Below are positions 44,539 to 53,228 of a stretch of DNA of 64,000 nt, one piece after another. Positions within the stretch are counted from its first letter, which is position 1. Every line of letters begins with the position of its first letter. The translations under genes and the position numbers were made by a program. The notes under the pieces were generated by a model, which worked only from the letters and a program-made list of their open reading frames with translations, did not search any database and was not told where the DNA came from. The DNA is from JACQAP01 sp035275265 (GTDB taxonomy: Bacteria; Pseudomonadota; Gammaproteobacteria; Burkholderiales; JACQAP01): positions 1 to 64,000 of the forward strand of contig DATENC010000025.1 in the NCBI GenBank assembly GCA_035275265.1, in the 5' to 3' direction.

Positions 44539-45324
44539 CTAGTCGAAGCGATACGCATCCATCGCGAAGACGCCGAATGTGTGGCTGCGGTGAATGCGCT
44601 TGCCGGCCATCCCTGCCGAACCCGCTCCGGCGGGCACGAACAGTGGCAGGAAATGTTCTTCGGTCGGATGGTTGCGCGCGGCGTGCGGCCCCAGACTGCG
44701 ATAGCGAACCAGATCCTCGGATTTCCCGCTCTCGATGGTCTGCGCCAGCCATTCCTGGAATCCCGTCACCCACTGCGGCGGATCTGTTCCTTCGGGGTAG
44801 CGTCCGAACTCGCCCAGATTGTGCGTAACACCGCCGGAACCCAGGATCAACACACCTTCGTCGCGCAGGCCGCGCAGCGCTTCTCCCAGCTTGAAGTGAT
44901 GCGCCGGGCCCAACGCAGTCTGTACCGTGAGTTGTGTCACCGGAACGTCGGCATCCGGATACATGAGCATCAGCGGCACCCAGGCTCCATGGTCCAGACC
45001 GCGAGTGGGATGCACGCGCGCCACGATCCCGTTCTCGCCGAGCAATGTCTTCGCCCGTGCCGCCAGCTCGGGCGCACCGGGGGCGGAATAGTGGATTCGA
45101 TAGAGCTCATCGGGAAAACCGCGGAAATCGTAAATCGTTTCCGGTCGTGCAGCCGCGCTTACCGAGGCGTCGCTGCTTTCCCAGTGCGCAGACACGGTGA
45201 GAATCGCCTTGGGCTTGCCGAGAGTCCTGCCCAGTCCGGAGAGGAACTCGCGGGCCGGGCCCGGCTGGATCGCGAGCAGCGGCGCACCGTGAGAAACGAA
45301 AATCGTGGGGAAACGCTCAGCCAT
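44539..45324 (-). CDS. DODA/LigB-type extradiol dioxygenase family protein
   Basis: The zinc/iron ligands of the family are visible: SHGAP (His12), SAHWES (His47), HPTRGLDHGAWVPL (two His), and RNHPTEEHFLPLFV. GVTHNLG is also diagnostic. These proteins include the plant 4,5-DOPA dioxygenase and the bacterial YgiD. 261 residues. It cleaves catechol-type rings; the substrate is unknown. Its ATG overlaps the stop of the MaoC gene by eight bases. Confidence 0.9.
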   Translation of the reverse strand: MAERFPTIFVSHGAPLLAIQPGPAREFLSGLGRTLGKPKAILTVSAHWESSDASVSAAARPETIYDFRGFPDELYRIHYSAPGAPELAARAKTLLGENGIVARVHPTRGLDHGAWVPLMLMYPDADVPVTQLTVQTALGPAHHFKLGEALRGLRDEGVLILGSGGVTHNLGEFGRYPEGTDPPQWVTGFQEWLAQTIESGKSEDLVRYRSLGPHAARNHPTEEHFLPLFVPAGAGSAGMAGKRIHRSHTFGVFAMDAYRFD

Positions 45325-45778
45325 AGCGGCGCCCGACCCATTCCGCCACCAGAACCGGTTTCTCCTGACCCTCGCATTGCATCGCCACGTCCCAGATCAT
45401 CTGCACGCCGCCTTCTATGCGTTGAAACTCTTTCAGTTTGAGCCGGGCGCGCAGCCGCGATCCCGATTTCACCGGCGCGGTGAAGCGTAGGCGGTTGCAG
45501 CCGTAGTTCACACCCATTTTGGAACTACCGAACTCCAGCGAATTATTGAGGAAGTGGCTCAACAACGACAGGGTCAGGAAACCGTGCGCAATGGTGGTAC
45601 CGAACGGCGACTCGCGACGCGCGCGCTCTACGTCGACGTGGATCCACTGATGGTCGCCGGTGGCGTCGGCAAACTGATCGATGCGTTCCTGTGTGATCTC
45701 GAGCCAGTCGCTCACCACGACCTCCTGCCCGACCTTTGCCTCCAACTCCTCCAGCTTTCCGAATACCACTCGCGCCAT
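45317..45778 (-). CDS. MaoC-like (R)-specific enoyl-CoA hydratase
   Basis: Contains FADATGDHQWIHVDVERA with the catalytic Asp and His, then PFGTTIAHGFLTLSLLSHF. This is the hotdog hydratase 2 motif. 153 residues is normal for the short form (NodN/PhaJ type). It hydrates trans-enoyl-CoA to the (R)-3-hydroxyacyl-CoA. The gene overlaps the dioxygenase gene downstream. It starts the small operon MaoC-DODA-thioesterase. Confidence 0.9.
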   Translation of the reverse strand: MARVVFGKLEELEAKVGQEVVVSDWLEITQERIDQFADATGDHQWIHVDVERARRESPFGTTIAHGFLTLSLLSHFLNNSLEFGSSKMGVNYGCNRLRFTAPVKSGSRLRARLKLKEFQRIEGGVQMIWDVAMQCEGQEKPVLVAEWVGRRYG

Positions 45779-45891
45779 GCTGATCGTCTCCTCGTTGCGT
45801 CACCCGCAGATTACCGGATTCGTTGCGCATACGCATTGCGCCGAAACCCCGCGCCCCGGAGAATGACAGCACCAGCTAGAGGGGGAGGCAA

Positions 45892-46809
45892 ATGGATATC
45901 GGCATCGTGGGTCTCGGGCGCATGGGCGCCAATATGGCGCGGCGGCTGGCGCGCAAAGGCGTGCGGGTGGCGGCGCACGATGTCAGCCCGGTGGCACGCA
46001 GCGCGGTCGAACAAGAACACGGCATCACTGCGCATTCCGAAACGAACAACGTGATCGCAGCTCTGCCGGCACCTCGGGTCGTGTGGCTGATGCTGCCCGC
46101 CGGGGAAGTCACTGGGAAAGCACTGGAACAAGTCGCTCCCCTGCTCTCTAAAGGCGATGTACTGGTGGACGGCGGCAATGCCCACTACAAGGATTCGCAG
46201 CGGCGTGCGGGGTGGTTAGCCGAGCGCAGCATCGGCTTCGTCGATGCGGGAGTCTCCGGCGGCGTCTGGGGACTCGACAACGGCTACGCGTTGATGCTGG
46301 GTGGTGCCAAGGAAGCCTGCGCACGCGTCGAGCCATTCGCACGCCTGCTGGCGCCCGCACCCGACCGCGGCTGGATGCGCTGCGGCCCGGCGGGCTCGGG
46401 GCACTATGTAAAGATGATCCACAACGGCATCGAGTACGGAATGATGCAGGCCTACGCCGAAGGCCTGTCGCTTCTCAAGGCCAAATCCGAATTCGGCCTG
46501 GATCTCGCCGCGATCACGGAGATGTGGCGTCATGGCAGCGTGGTTCGCTCCTGGTTGCTCGATCTGGTTGCCGACTTTCTCAAAAATGATCGTTCGTTGG
46601 AAACGATCAAGCCGCTGGTTGCCGATTCCGGTGAGGGCCGCTGGACTGCGATCGAAGCGGTGGAACTGGGTATTCCCGCACCGGTAATGAGCCTGGCGCT
46701 GATGGTGCGATTTGCCAGCCGAGGACACGACGATTACGCCGCGAAACTGCTGGCGATGATGCGCGCCGGTTTCGGCGGCCATCCCGTGCATTCGGCGGAT
46801 AAGAAATGA
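45892..46809 (+). CDS. gnd: 6-phosphogluconate dehydrogenase, decarboxylating (short GndA-type)
   Basis: Rossmann motif GIVGLGRMGANMARRL, then LVDGGNAHYKDSQRR, and the catalytic region GYVKMIHNGIEYGMMQAYAEGL (read from GSGHYVKMIHNGIEYGMM), with Lys and Asn. At 305 residues it is the short, usually NAD-dependent, form; long forms have about 470. It lies directly upstream of gluconokinase with ATGA overlap, so the pair turns gluconate into ribulose-5-phosphate plus CO2. GAGGGGGAGG is a strong ribosome binding site before the ATG. Confidence 0.92.
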   Translation: MDIGIVGLGRMGANMARRLARKGVRVAAHDVSPVARSAVEQEHGITAHSETNNVIAALPAPRVVWLMLPAGEVTGKALEQVAPLLSKGDVLVDGGNAHYKDSQRRAGWLAERSIGFVDAGVSGGVWGLDNGYALMLGGAKEACARVEPFARLLAPAPDRGWMRCGPAGSGHYVKMIHNGIEYGMMQAYAEGLSLLKAKSEFGLDLAAITEMWRHGSVVRSWLLDLVADFLKNDRSLETIKPLVADSGEGRWTAIEAVELGIPAPVMSLALMVRFASRGHDDYAAKLLAMMRAGFGGHPVHSADKK

Positions 46810-47309
46810 TCATTGTATTGATGGGCGTATCGGGCGCCGGCAAGACCACGGTCGGAGAACGGCTTTCCGAGCGGCTCGGCTGGCCGCTTTTGGACGCAGA
46901 TGCATTTCACCCGCCGGCCAATATCGAAAAGATGCGTTCCGGAATTCCTCTCACTGATGAGGACCGTTGGCCGTGGCTCGACCGGCTCAACGGCCTGCTC
47001 AAAGAGAACGATTCGAATGGTGCGAGTGCGTTGCTGGCCTGCTCTGCGCTCAAGCAGAAGTATCGCGACCGTCTCGCGGTTGGCTGCAGCAACCTGCGCT
47101 GGGTGTACCTCAAAGGCAGCTTCGAATTGATCGAGGCGAGGCTGAAGGCCCGGAAGGGACATTACATGAAGGCGGGACTCCTCGAGTCGCAGTTTGCCGC
47201 GCTCGAAGAACCCGTTGACGCAATTACTGCCGACATCGGTGCCGCTCCTGAAGCGATCGCAGACGCGGTGGAGGCCGCGCTCACGTCCGCTGCGGGATCT
47301 CATCGGTGA
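46806..47309 (+). CDS. gntK: Gluconokinase
   Basis: Walker A GVSGAGKTTVG at residues 7-17, then FHPPANIEKMRSGIPLTDEDRWPWL, the hallmark of GntK, and SALKQKYRDRL followed by LKGSFELIEARLKARKGHYM. 167 residues. It phosphorylates gluconate to 6-phosphogluconate, the substrate of the enzyme encoded just upstream. Its start overlaps that gene by four bases, and its own end overlaps the DUF2380-like gene start. Confidence 0.95.
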   Translation: MIIVLMGVSGAGKTTVGERLSERLGWPLLDADAFHPPANIEKMRSGIPLTDEDRWPWLDRLNGLLKENDSNGASALLACSALKQKYRDRLAVGCSNLRWVYLKGSFELIEARLKARKGHYMKAGLLESQFAALEEPVDAITADIGAAPEAIADAVEAALTSAAGSHR

Positions 47310-47845
47310 GTACAATCCATCAATGCGTCGCGTTTGCCTTGTTGTTCTGCCCGACGGCACTGGCAACCGCGTGGGAAGCCGATGCGCCGGCACCCAAAAT
47401 TGCCGCAGTCATGGATTTCGAGTTGATCGACGACATGCGCGACTACGAACGCCCCGAGGTCAAGGACGCCCAGGACCGGAGGATCGGCCTCATCAGCGAT
47501 GCGCTGCGCCAAGAATTACTTCAGCGCGGGATGTACCGACTAGCGGACAATGCCGCGGCCGCAAAACTCATCTCTAACCTGAGGGCGCAACAGGATCTGC
47601 GCGATTGCAACGGCTGCGAGATCGACATCGGCAGGGCGCTCGGTGCCGAAGTCATCATCATCGGCTGGGTGCAGAAGGTCAGCAACCTGATCCTCAACAT
47701 CAACATCCAAGTCAGGGAAGTAAGCTCCGGCAGGATGCTATACGTGAAATCGGTGGATCTGCGCAGCAACTCGGACAACTCATGGCTGCGCGGTATCCGC
47801 TATATGGTGGACAGCATCGAAGAGAAGAAGCAGCACCTGCGCTGA
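47306..47845 (+). CDS. Secreted DUF2380/DUF3280-like protein
   Basis: GTG 47306 overlaps the gntK stop. The N-terminal signal (VAFALLFCPTALATA) precedes KIAAVMDFELIDDMRDYE, then LISDALRQELLQRGMYRLAD, and EVIIIGWVQKVSNLILNINIQVREV. The pattern of a DFEL-beginning, a middle helix, and an IIGWVQKVSNLILNIN end belongs to small periplasmic proteins often annotated DUF2380 or DUF3280; such genes are reported in methylotroph clusters. The function is unknown. Two cysteines (CNGC) stand close together and could form a disulfide. Confidence 0.75.
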   Translation: MSTIHQCVAFALLFCPTALATAWEADAPAPKIAAVMDFELIDDMRDYERPEVKDAQDRRIGLISDALRQELLQRGMYRLADNAAAAKLISNLRAQQDLRDCNGCEIDIGRALGAEVIIIGWVQKVSNLILNINIQVREVSSGRMLYVKSVDLRSNSDNSWLRGIRYMVDSIEEKKQHLR

Positions 47846-47875
47846 CAGACGGAACAGGTTGCTGTTCGTGTCAGC
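47841..47875. terminator. Possible bidirectional hairpin between convergent genes
   Basis: GCTGACA...GAACA (47841-47856) pairs with TGTTC...GTGTCAGC (47863-47875) with a small bulge. It lies across the two stops of convergent genes 47845(+) and 47871(-). No long T run follows on either side, so termination is only suggested. Confidence 0.4.
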
Positions 47876-48635
47876 CTTTGAAGCGCGCAGCGACCGCCGC
47901 GCTTTCGCGGACGAGCAAGAACTGATCCGAGGTTACGGCGACGAACAACGCGCCAAGCTCGAGCCAGCGCTTGGCGTCCGCTTCGGCAAAGGCGAGTATC
48001 CCCGGCGCCTTGCCCGCCTTGCGAATGCGCTTGATCGCATCGGCCATCGCCGCCTGCACCTCGGGATGTCCCGGGTTGCCCAGATGGCCGAAGTCGGCAG
48101 CGAGGTCCTGCGGTCCGATGAAAATGCCGTCGATGCCGTCGACGGCCGCCGTTTTCTCGATCTCCGCCAGGGCCGCCCGCGTCTCCACCTGCACGATCAG
48201 GCAGATCTCGCTGTCGGCGTGGGCAAAATAATCCTTTACCCTTCCGAAGCGGTTGGCGCGGGAATTGGTCGAAACGCCGCGCACGCCCCTCGGCGGGTAA
48301 CGCACCGCAGCCACCGCGCGCTTTGCCTCTTCAGCGTTCTGTACGTAGGGAATTACGAACGACTGCACGCCGATGTCGAGCAGACGTTTAAGCACGACCG
48401 TATCGTTCCAGTACGGCCGCACCAGCGCGGAAACCGGATACGCCGCTATCGCGTGCAACTGGTGGTGCACTTGCGGCAAGTCCGCGGGCGCGTGCTCGGT
48501 GTCCACCAACACCCAGTCGAAGCCGGCGCTGGCGCAGATTTCGGCCGATGCGTGGCTGGCGAGGCTCAGCCAGCAACCGACCTGCGGCCGACCATCGCGC
48601 AAGGCGCGCTTGAGCTGATTGATGTACATGTCCAT
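47871..48635 (-). CDS. HpcH/HpaI family aldolase
   Basis: The class II pyruvate-aldolase signature is present: GFDWVLVDTEHAPADL, VQVETRAAL with the metal-binding Glu, and IDGIFIGPQDLAADFG with the metal-binding Asp. RGVRGVSTNSRANRFG is the typical substrate loop. 254 residues. It cleaves 2-keto-3-deoxy acids to pyruvate and an aldehyde. The exact substrate is not clear. It is divergent from the DapA-family gene that starts at 48758. Confidence 0.92.
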   Translation of the reverse strand: MDMYINQLKRALRDGRPQVGCWLSLASHASAEICASAGFDWVLVDTEHAPADLPQVHHQLHAIAAYPVSALVRPYWNDTVVLKRLLDIGVQSFVIPYVQNAEEAKRAVAAVRYPPRGVRGVSTNSRANRFGRVKDYFAHADSEICLIVQVETRAALAEIEKTAAVDGIDGIFIGPQDLAADFGHLGNPGHPEVQAAMADAIKRIRKAGKAPGILAFAEADAKRWLELGALFVAVTSDQFLLVRESAAVAARFKG

Positions 48636-48757
48636 GACTCTCTCCCCTGACTGTTTTCGTTTGCGAGGCGCGATTGTACCGTCTCCCTGTGGGGCGCCCG
48701 CCCTTTACAGGGATGCCCGGCGCACCCGAGAATGCCACCAACTCGGAGACAACAACA

Positions 48758-49678
48758 GTGACCACACATCTTTCGTTTGAAGGCGTGTACCCGATCCTCG
48801 CGACGCCCTTCGACGACAATGAAAATCCCGATCTCGAATCTTTCGATCGGCTGGTACGCTTCATGGGCGGTCTTGGCGTGGACGGCATCACCGTCCTGGG
48901 CGTATTGGGAGAGGCCAACCGCCTGCTCGACAGCGAACGCGCCGAGCTGATCCGCACCGCGGTTGCGGCGGCGGGAGAAATGCCGGTGATCGTCGGCTCC
49001 AGCCACAGCGGCACACGTGCAGCGACGGAACTCGCGCAGATGGCGGAGGCTCTCGGCGCCAAAGCCGTGATGGTTACGCCGCATGCCGAGCCCGTGCCGA
49101 ACGATGATCGAATTTTCGAGTACTACCGGAGCATCGGGGAAGGCATAGATATTCCGATCGTGGCACAGGATCACCCGGCCTCAACACAGGTGCACATGAC
49201 GGCAGCGCTGTTGCTGAGGATCATCAATGAAGTGCCGCAGATCGCCAGCATCAAAGAGGAAGCCGTGCCGACCGCACCGAAAATCCGCGCATTGGCCGCT
49301 GGAATGAAGCAACGCAAAGTGCCGATCCTGACCGGACTCGGGGCGCTTTACGGATTGTTCGATCTGCAGGCGGGTTCGGCCGGTTTCAACACCGGCTTTG
49401 CGTTTCCTGAGGTGCTTGTGGCAATGGTAAAAGCGGCCCGAGCAGCCAATTGGGCCAAGGTGCAGGAGATCTATACGCGCTTCCTGCCGCTGATCGTGTT
49501 CGAGCAGCAGCCAGGTGTAGCGATCAGGAAAGAAATCTTGCGGCTGAGGGGCGCACTTGCGACCGGGAAAGTTCGCCATCCGGGCGCGGGGCTGCAACCA
49601 GCAACCGCGGAACAATTGCGCCAACTGATCGAAGCTTTGCTGCCTGGTCAGGATCTTACTCGACCCGTCATCCTCTGA
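48758..49678 (+). CDS. Dihydrodipicolinate synthase / N-acetylneuraminate lyase family aldolase
   Basis: GTG 48758, with CGGAGAC upstream, opens TTHLSFEGVYPILATPF, the family's first strand. The class I aldolase fold is shown by GVDGITVLGVLGEANRL, VIVGSSHSGTRA, and IASIKEEAVP, in which Lys is the Schiff base. About 306 residues. Such proteins act on keto-deoxy sugar acids or dicarboxylic compounds outside lysine synthesis; the divergent HpaI-type aldolase suggests a shared role in sugar-acid breakdown. It converges 11 bases from the SoxYZ-like gene. Confidence 0.88.
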   Translation: MTTHLSFEGVYPILATPFDDNENPDLESFDRLVRFMGGLGVDGITVLGVLGEANRLLDSERAELIRTAVAAAGEMPVIVGSSHSGTRAATELAQMAEALGAKAVMVTPHAEPVPNDDRIFEYYRSIGEGIDIPIVAQDHPASTQVHMTAALLLRIINEVPQIASIKEEAVPTAPKIRALAAGMKQRKVPILTGLGALYGLFDLQAGSAGFNTGFAFPEVLVAMVKAARAANWAKVQEIYTRFLPLIVFEQQPGVAIRKEILRLRGALATGKVRHPGAGLQPATAEQLRQLIEALLPGQDLTRPVIL

Positions 49679-49689
49679 CCACTGACGAG

Positions 49690-50550
49690 TTACTCCGTGA
49701 CTTTGGTGGCGAGCCCGCGACGAACTGCGAGCAGGGACTCGAACTTGAGGTCCTTGGTATCCAAGACTTCCGCCTTCAGATTGCCTTCTTCGCGGGGCAC
49801 GAAGTAAAAACGGAAGTTCGGATTCTCGCTGATAGAGAAGTCCACGTCGGCACTGAGGACCTGCTTTCCGGCATAGGTGACGTTGATGGTCCTGACGAAG
49901 TACGCCGGCACGAAGAGGCGCGTCATCTGGTCCATCGCCAGGCCTGAATGGTTCGGGTGGCTGATCATCAGTTGCGCCATGTTCGGCTCACCGAACACCA
50001 CGGACTGATCCAGATGAAATTTCATGCGACCCAGCCGCACCAGCGCGGCTTCGGGATCCTTGCCCGCGGGCGCCGAACAGCCTCCCGCCGCCTTGACGAA
50101 CTTCGCCGAGCCGTACAGTTCGCCGTCGCTCAACTCGGCAATCGCCCGCACCGGCGTGTACTCCTCGATACGGATGCGGGTCTCGATTTCCGCAAGACCG
50201 CTGTCCGGCGTGAAATGGAAAATCGCGGCGATGGGCGATGGGTTCCTGTCGACGATCAGATAAACCGTACGGACGTAACGCGAGGCGGCCTGCGGCATCC
50301 GGGTGCGAATCGCGATCGGCACAGTGGCCGCGTCCTGCGCCCGGTAAGGCGCGTCCAGCCAAATCACCTCGTCGGCGTCGGCGCTGATCGCGCGGGAGCC
50401 GAAGAAGCTCTCGCGCACCTTCAACCAAATTTCGGTATCGGGCACCGCCTCTGCGGCCGGCGCCTCGGGCACTGGCAACGCGCAGACCAGACCCAGCAAC
50501 AGCGGCCCGCACCATTTGTGCATCCCGCGCGGAACTTTGGCCAACCTCAT
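49690..50550 (-). CDS. Quinoprotein dehydrogenase-associated SoxYZ-like carrier protein
   Basis: ATG 50550 overlaps the stop of the previous gene (ATGA). A signal peptide (CGPLLLGLVCALPVPEAPA) is present. The SoxY-like half contains FVKAAGGCSAPAGKD with the GGC carrier cysteine, which in SoxY is at the C-terminus but here is internal. The SoxZ-like half (PNMAQLMISHPNHSGLAMD, then FSISENPNFRFYFVP) follows. A fused SoxY-SoxZ carrier of this type is regularly coded beside PQQ-dependent alcohol dehydrogenases; its role there is not established. It is the last gene of the xoxF operon. Confidence 0.9.
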   Translation of the reverse strand: MRLAKVPRGMHKWCGPLLLGLVCALPVPEAPAAEAVPDTEIWLKVRESFFGSRAISADADEVIWLDAPYRAQDAATVPIAIRTRMPQAASRYVRTVYLIVDRNPSPIAAIFHFTPDSGLAEIETRIRIEEYTPVRAIAELSDGELYGSAKFVKAAGGCSAPAGKDPEAALVRLGRMKFHLDQSVVFGEPNMAQLMISHPNHSGLAMDQMTRLFVPAYFVRTINVTYAGKQVLSADVDFSISENPNFRFYFVPREEGNLKAEVLDTKDLKFESLLAVRRGLATKVTE

Positions 50551-50918
50551 TCCTCCTTGCGCAAGAAGCAACCTTTCTGCGCCTTTGCTTCGATGGTCCG
50601 GAATTTCTTGGCCATGTCCTGCGACACCTGCGCATCGCGCAACTGCGCGCCTCGCTCCCCGGCGATCGGAACCGCGTTCGCCGCCGTCGACAGCTCCACG
50701 TACTCGCCGTAGCGGACTTGCGCCGCGATACGGTCGATCGTACAGGAACATTTGTACAGCATTTCGTGGCGGCTGCCGGGATGGTTGCGCATGCATTCCT
50801 GCACGTACTCCACGCGATCCACCGTCGGAAAATCGTTCCGGGCCGCATTGGCAGTGGGTGCTGTCGCGGCGAACGCGAGGAAGCCCAGAAAGTTGGCAAA
50901 TCGCATTTTCATTGTCAT
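50547..50918 (-). CDS. Small secreted four-cysteine protein of the xoxF operon
   Basis: ATG 50918 is followed by a signal peptide (ANFLGFLAFAATAPTANA-ARND). The 100-residue mature part has Cys in QECMRNHPG, YKCSCTIDR and KGCFLRKEE, so it may form two disulfides or bind metal. VDRVEYVQECMRNHPG and YKCSCTIDRIA recall small unnamed proteins in PQQ-dehydrogenase clusters. The gene overlaps the SoxYZ-like gene downstream and has a nearby start after the protease stop (50915), so it is translationally linked on both sides. Function unknown. Confidence 0.7.
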   Translation of the reverse strand: MTMKMRFANFLGFLAFAATAPTANAARNDFPTVDRVEYVQECMRNHPGSRHEMLYKCSCTIDRIAAQVRYGEYVELSTAANAVPIAGERGAQLRDAQVSQDMAKKFRTIEAKAQKGCFLRKEE

Positions 50919-51767
50919 TCCCGGCTGCCGTTGAAGGGTGCGTTCAGGGCCTTGTCGCGGAAGTTTTGCGGATCCGGATTTCCCGGCTCCGCCTCCACCC
51001 ACGCGTCCGTTAATCGCAGCAAGTCGGGCCAATTTTGCGCCGCCTCCAGCGACGTGGCACGCATGAAATACGGTTGCTCCGACTGCGACCGCTCCCAGAA
51101 AGACTTTGCGTCGCCAAGCGGCGCCACAGGTTGGTAGCGGGACAGGTCGAGCACGCGCTCGCTGAACCATTCGACCGGCATCGAGAAGAAGTAAGCCCCC
51201 CTTACTGGAAGCCGGAACGAGAGAATGCCAACCAGCCTGCCGTCCTCGTCGAACAGTCCCCCGCCGCTGGCGCCACCGGAAAAGGCCGCACTGCTTCGTA
51301 TCACCTGACCACCGTCGAGCGAGTGCAAACCGAGCACGTCGCCAATCGAGACCTGGATTCCGGTCGCTCCGCCGTAACCGATCGCCGTGACCGGCTGCCC
51401 GACGTGCAGACCCGCGCTGGTGGCAAGCGGCGCCGCCCTGGCATCCAGCCCGGGAACCCATAGCAGGCAAAGGTCATGGTCGATATCGGCGAACTGGGCG
51501 CGCGCATTCCATCGCAATCCGCCTTTGACGACGTAAATCGACTTCGCTTCCCTCGTGACGTGACAATTGGTGACAACACGATCCGGCGCAATCACCACGG
51601 CGGTGCCAAACGCATACCCGCCGGTGGTCTTGTTAGCTTCAACCCGCGCCAGGCTTGGCGCCAACTTCAATAGCTGCGCACGGCCCGGGTCCGCCCACGC
51701 ACTGGCGCAGGCGAGCAGGAATATCGCCAGCGTCGCCAGGTTCAGAACCGAAGGCAGCGTCCTCACC
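50915..51767 (-). CDS. Secreted trypsin-like serine protease in the xoxF operon
   Basis: GTG 51767 precedes a signal (LATLAIFLLACASAWA). The catalytic triad is intact: His in VTNCHVTRE, Asp in DIDHDLCLLWV, and Ser in SGGASGGGLFDEDG. No PDZ domain follows; the C-terminus of about 80 residues is instead helical with AAQNWPDLLRLTDAWVEAEPGNP. It is close to Do/DegS-like or trypsin-2 type proteases. The gene lies between xoxJ and the small Cys protein on the same strand. A protease is not a usual member of described xox operons; a role in XoxF maturation or quality control is only inference. Confidence 0.85.
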
Positions 51768-51831
51768 TCAATATGTTGCCGGGCTTTCCGCCCGATCGCA
51801 GCGCAATTGCGTGCGGCCTCGTGAACACGCC

Positions 51832-52728
51832 TCACAGGTCCTGAAGCGGAATTCGGTAGCTCTGCAGGATTTCGCGAATCTGCGGCAACTTCGATTCGAT
51901 CAGTCCATCGATGCGCTGCTTCCACTTGGTTTCCCCGTGGCGCACCCCCATCGCTACCTGGTAGTCGAACTTCACCCCCGGTTCGGATGGCATGGGCACC
52001 ACCACCACTTCGTGATCCTTGACCCGCGTTGCCGCGAAACCGGCGATCGGACCCCACACGACCGCCGCGTCCACCTTACCCTGCACCAGGTCCTTTTCGA
52101 CGATCTCGCCGGGATAGTAATCGGGCCGCGCATTCATCATCCGGTACGGTACGCCACTATCGACCAGGTCATGCTTCTTCAGCCACTGAGTCCCGGGAGA
52201 ACGGTCGAACAAGCCGATCTTGAGCCGCCGCAACTGCTCCTTCGGCAGCGCCAGGAAATCGGCAACGCTCTTGACCGCGTCCAATCCGCGGCCCTTGACG
52301 TACACCAGCGCGTAGGTAGAGCGGTAATAGGGCCGGGTGGTGGCGACCTGCTCGAATCCGACCGGCACTCCCATCATGATGTCGCAGCGGTAATCCTCTC
52401 CCGGCAGCTTATACCGCAGCGTATTGCGCACGAAATTCAGCCGCTGCGCCTGAAAGTAGGTCTCGACCGGCAGGCCCATTTCACGCCCGAACAGCTCGGC
52501 GAGCTTGTTCTCGTAGCCTTCGCCCTTCTCGTTGGAAAAAGGCAGATTGTTGGGATCGGCACACACCTTGAGCACTTTGCGATCAGCCTCGTCTGCTTCA
52601 TCGGCTATCGCGTCCGCCCCGAACATGATGAGTACGCACGCAATCAGCATCGCAAGCGCGCTTGCCCGCTGGTCTTTCAAAGTTCGGGAAGTTTGCAACA
52701 CACGGTTATGACTGCTGGAGGGCTTCAA
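51832..52728 (-). CDS. xoxJ: XoxJ: periplasmic substrate-binding-like protein of the lanthanide methanol dehydrogenase system
   Basis: Start ATG 52728 overlaps the xoxG stop (ATGA). A signal peptide (ALAMLIACVLIMFGADAIA) precedes LKVCADPNNLPFSNEKGEGYENKLAELFGREMGLPVETY, the phrase of the quinoprotein-dehydrogenase-associated solute-binding-like family. The fold is type II periplasmic binding. XoxJ and MxaJ are required for active methanol dehydrogenase and may help cofactor loading. 298 residues is normal. Confidence 0.92.
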   Translation of the reverse strand: MKPSSSHNRVLQTSRTLKDQRASALAMLIACVLIMFGADAIADEADEADRKVLKVCADPNNLPFSNEKGEGYENKLAELFGREMGLPVETYFQAQRLNFVRNTLRYKLPGEDYRCDIMMGVPVGFEQVATTRPYYRSTYALVYVKGRGLDAVKSVADFLALPKEQLRRLKIGLFDRSPGTQWLKKHDLVDSGVPYRMMNARPDYYPGEIVEKDLVQGKVDAAVVWGPIAGFAATRVKDHEVVVVPMPSEPGVKFDYQVAMGVRHGETKWKQRIDGLIESKLPQIREILQSYRIPLQDL

Positions 52729-53141
52729 GGTTTCAGTTCCTCGACCTTGGCACGCGTGATGGCGCCGTCGGATCGGCCCTTGAGGTAGGCATAGAGGTTG
52801 TCCATGTTGTCCATGACGATCTTGCTGGTCTTGAAGGCGACCATCCCTTTCTCGAGCCTGCCCTCGGCGACGGTCTTGACGAACTCCTCCTTGCTCAGCA
52901 CCTTCAGGCTGCTAATCAGCGAAGGGCCGACCATGCCCTCCTGGTTGGCGCCGTGACAGCGGTCGCAGGCCGCAGCGCGCCACGCTCGGAATCCCTTCAT
53001 CGTGGCCGAATCCACTTTGTAACCATCCACTACGGTGTACAGCTTGCTGCCGGAAGCGGGTTCATCTGCCCCTGACTGGAACGTTGCAATCGCCAGAAAC
53101 ACGAAGACCAGACTTCTTGTTGTCGACATTGCGGTGCTCAT
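52725..53141 (-). CDS. xoxG: XoxG: c-type cytochrome electron acceptor of XoxF
   Basis: ATG 53141 (alternatively 53129) opens a signal (SLVFVFLAIATFQSGA). One heme site CDRCHG and a distal Met in LEKGMVAFK. About 138 residues. It stands directly after xoxF, with xoxJ overlapping downstream, and would accept electrons from XoxF in the periplasm. A long hairpin (53169-53203) lies between xoxF and this gene and may lower its expression relative to xoxF. Confidence 0.92.
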   Translation of the reverse strand: MSTAMSTTRSLVFVFLAIATFQSGADEPASGSKLYTVVDGYKVDSATMKGFRAWRAAACDRCHGANQEGMVGPSLISSLKVLSKEEFVKTVAEGRLEKGMVAFKTSKIVMDNMDNLYAYLKGRSDGAITRAKVEELKP

Positions 53142-53168
53142 GATGTGTGAATCCCCGGGTTGATAAAG

Positions 53169-53203
53169 AAATGGCATCCCGTAAACGCACCGGGATGCCA
53201 TTT
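53169..53203 (-). promoter_or_regulatory. Strong intercistronic hairpin between xoxF and xoxG
   Basis: A 13-base perfect inverted repeat, AAATGGCATCCCG (53169-53181) and CGGGATGCCATTT (53191-53203), with a nine-base loop. On the minus strand it is followed by CTTTATC. The stem ends in A/T pairs, and the T run is interrupted, so it may act as a partial terminator or as a 3' stabiliser of xoxF mRNA, giving high xoxF and lower xoxG-xoxJ transcript. Confidence 0.7.
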
Positions 53204-53228
53204 CGCATACGAACTATTTTTTGGCTTG

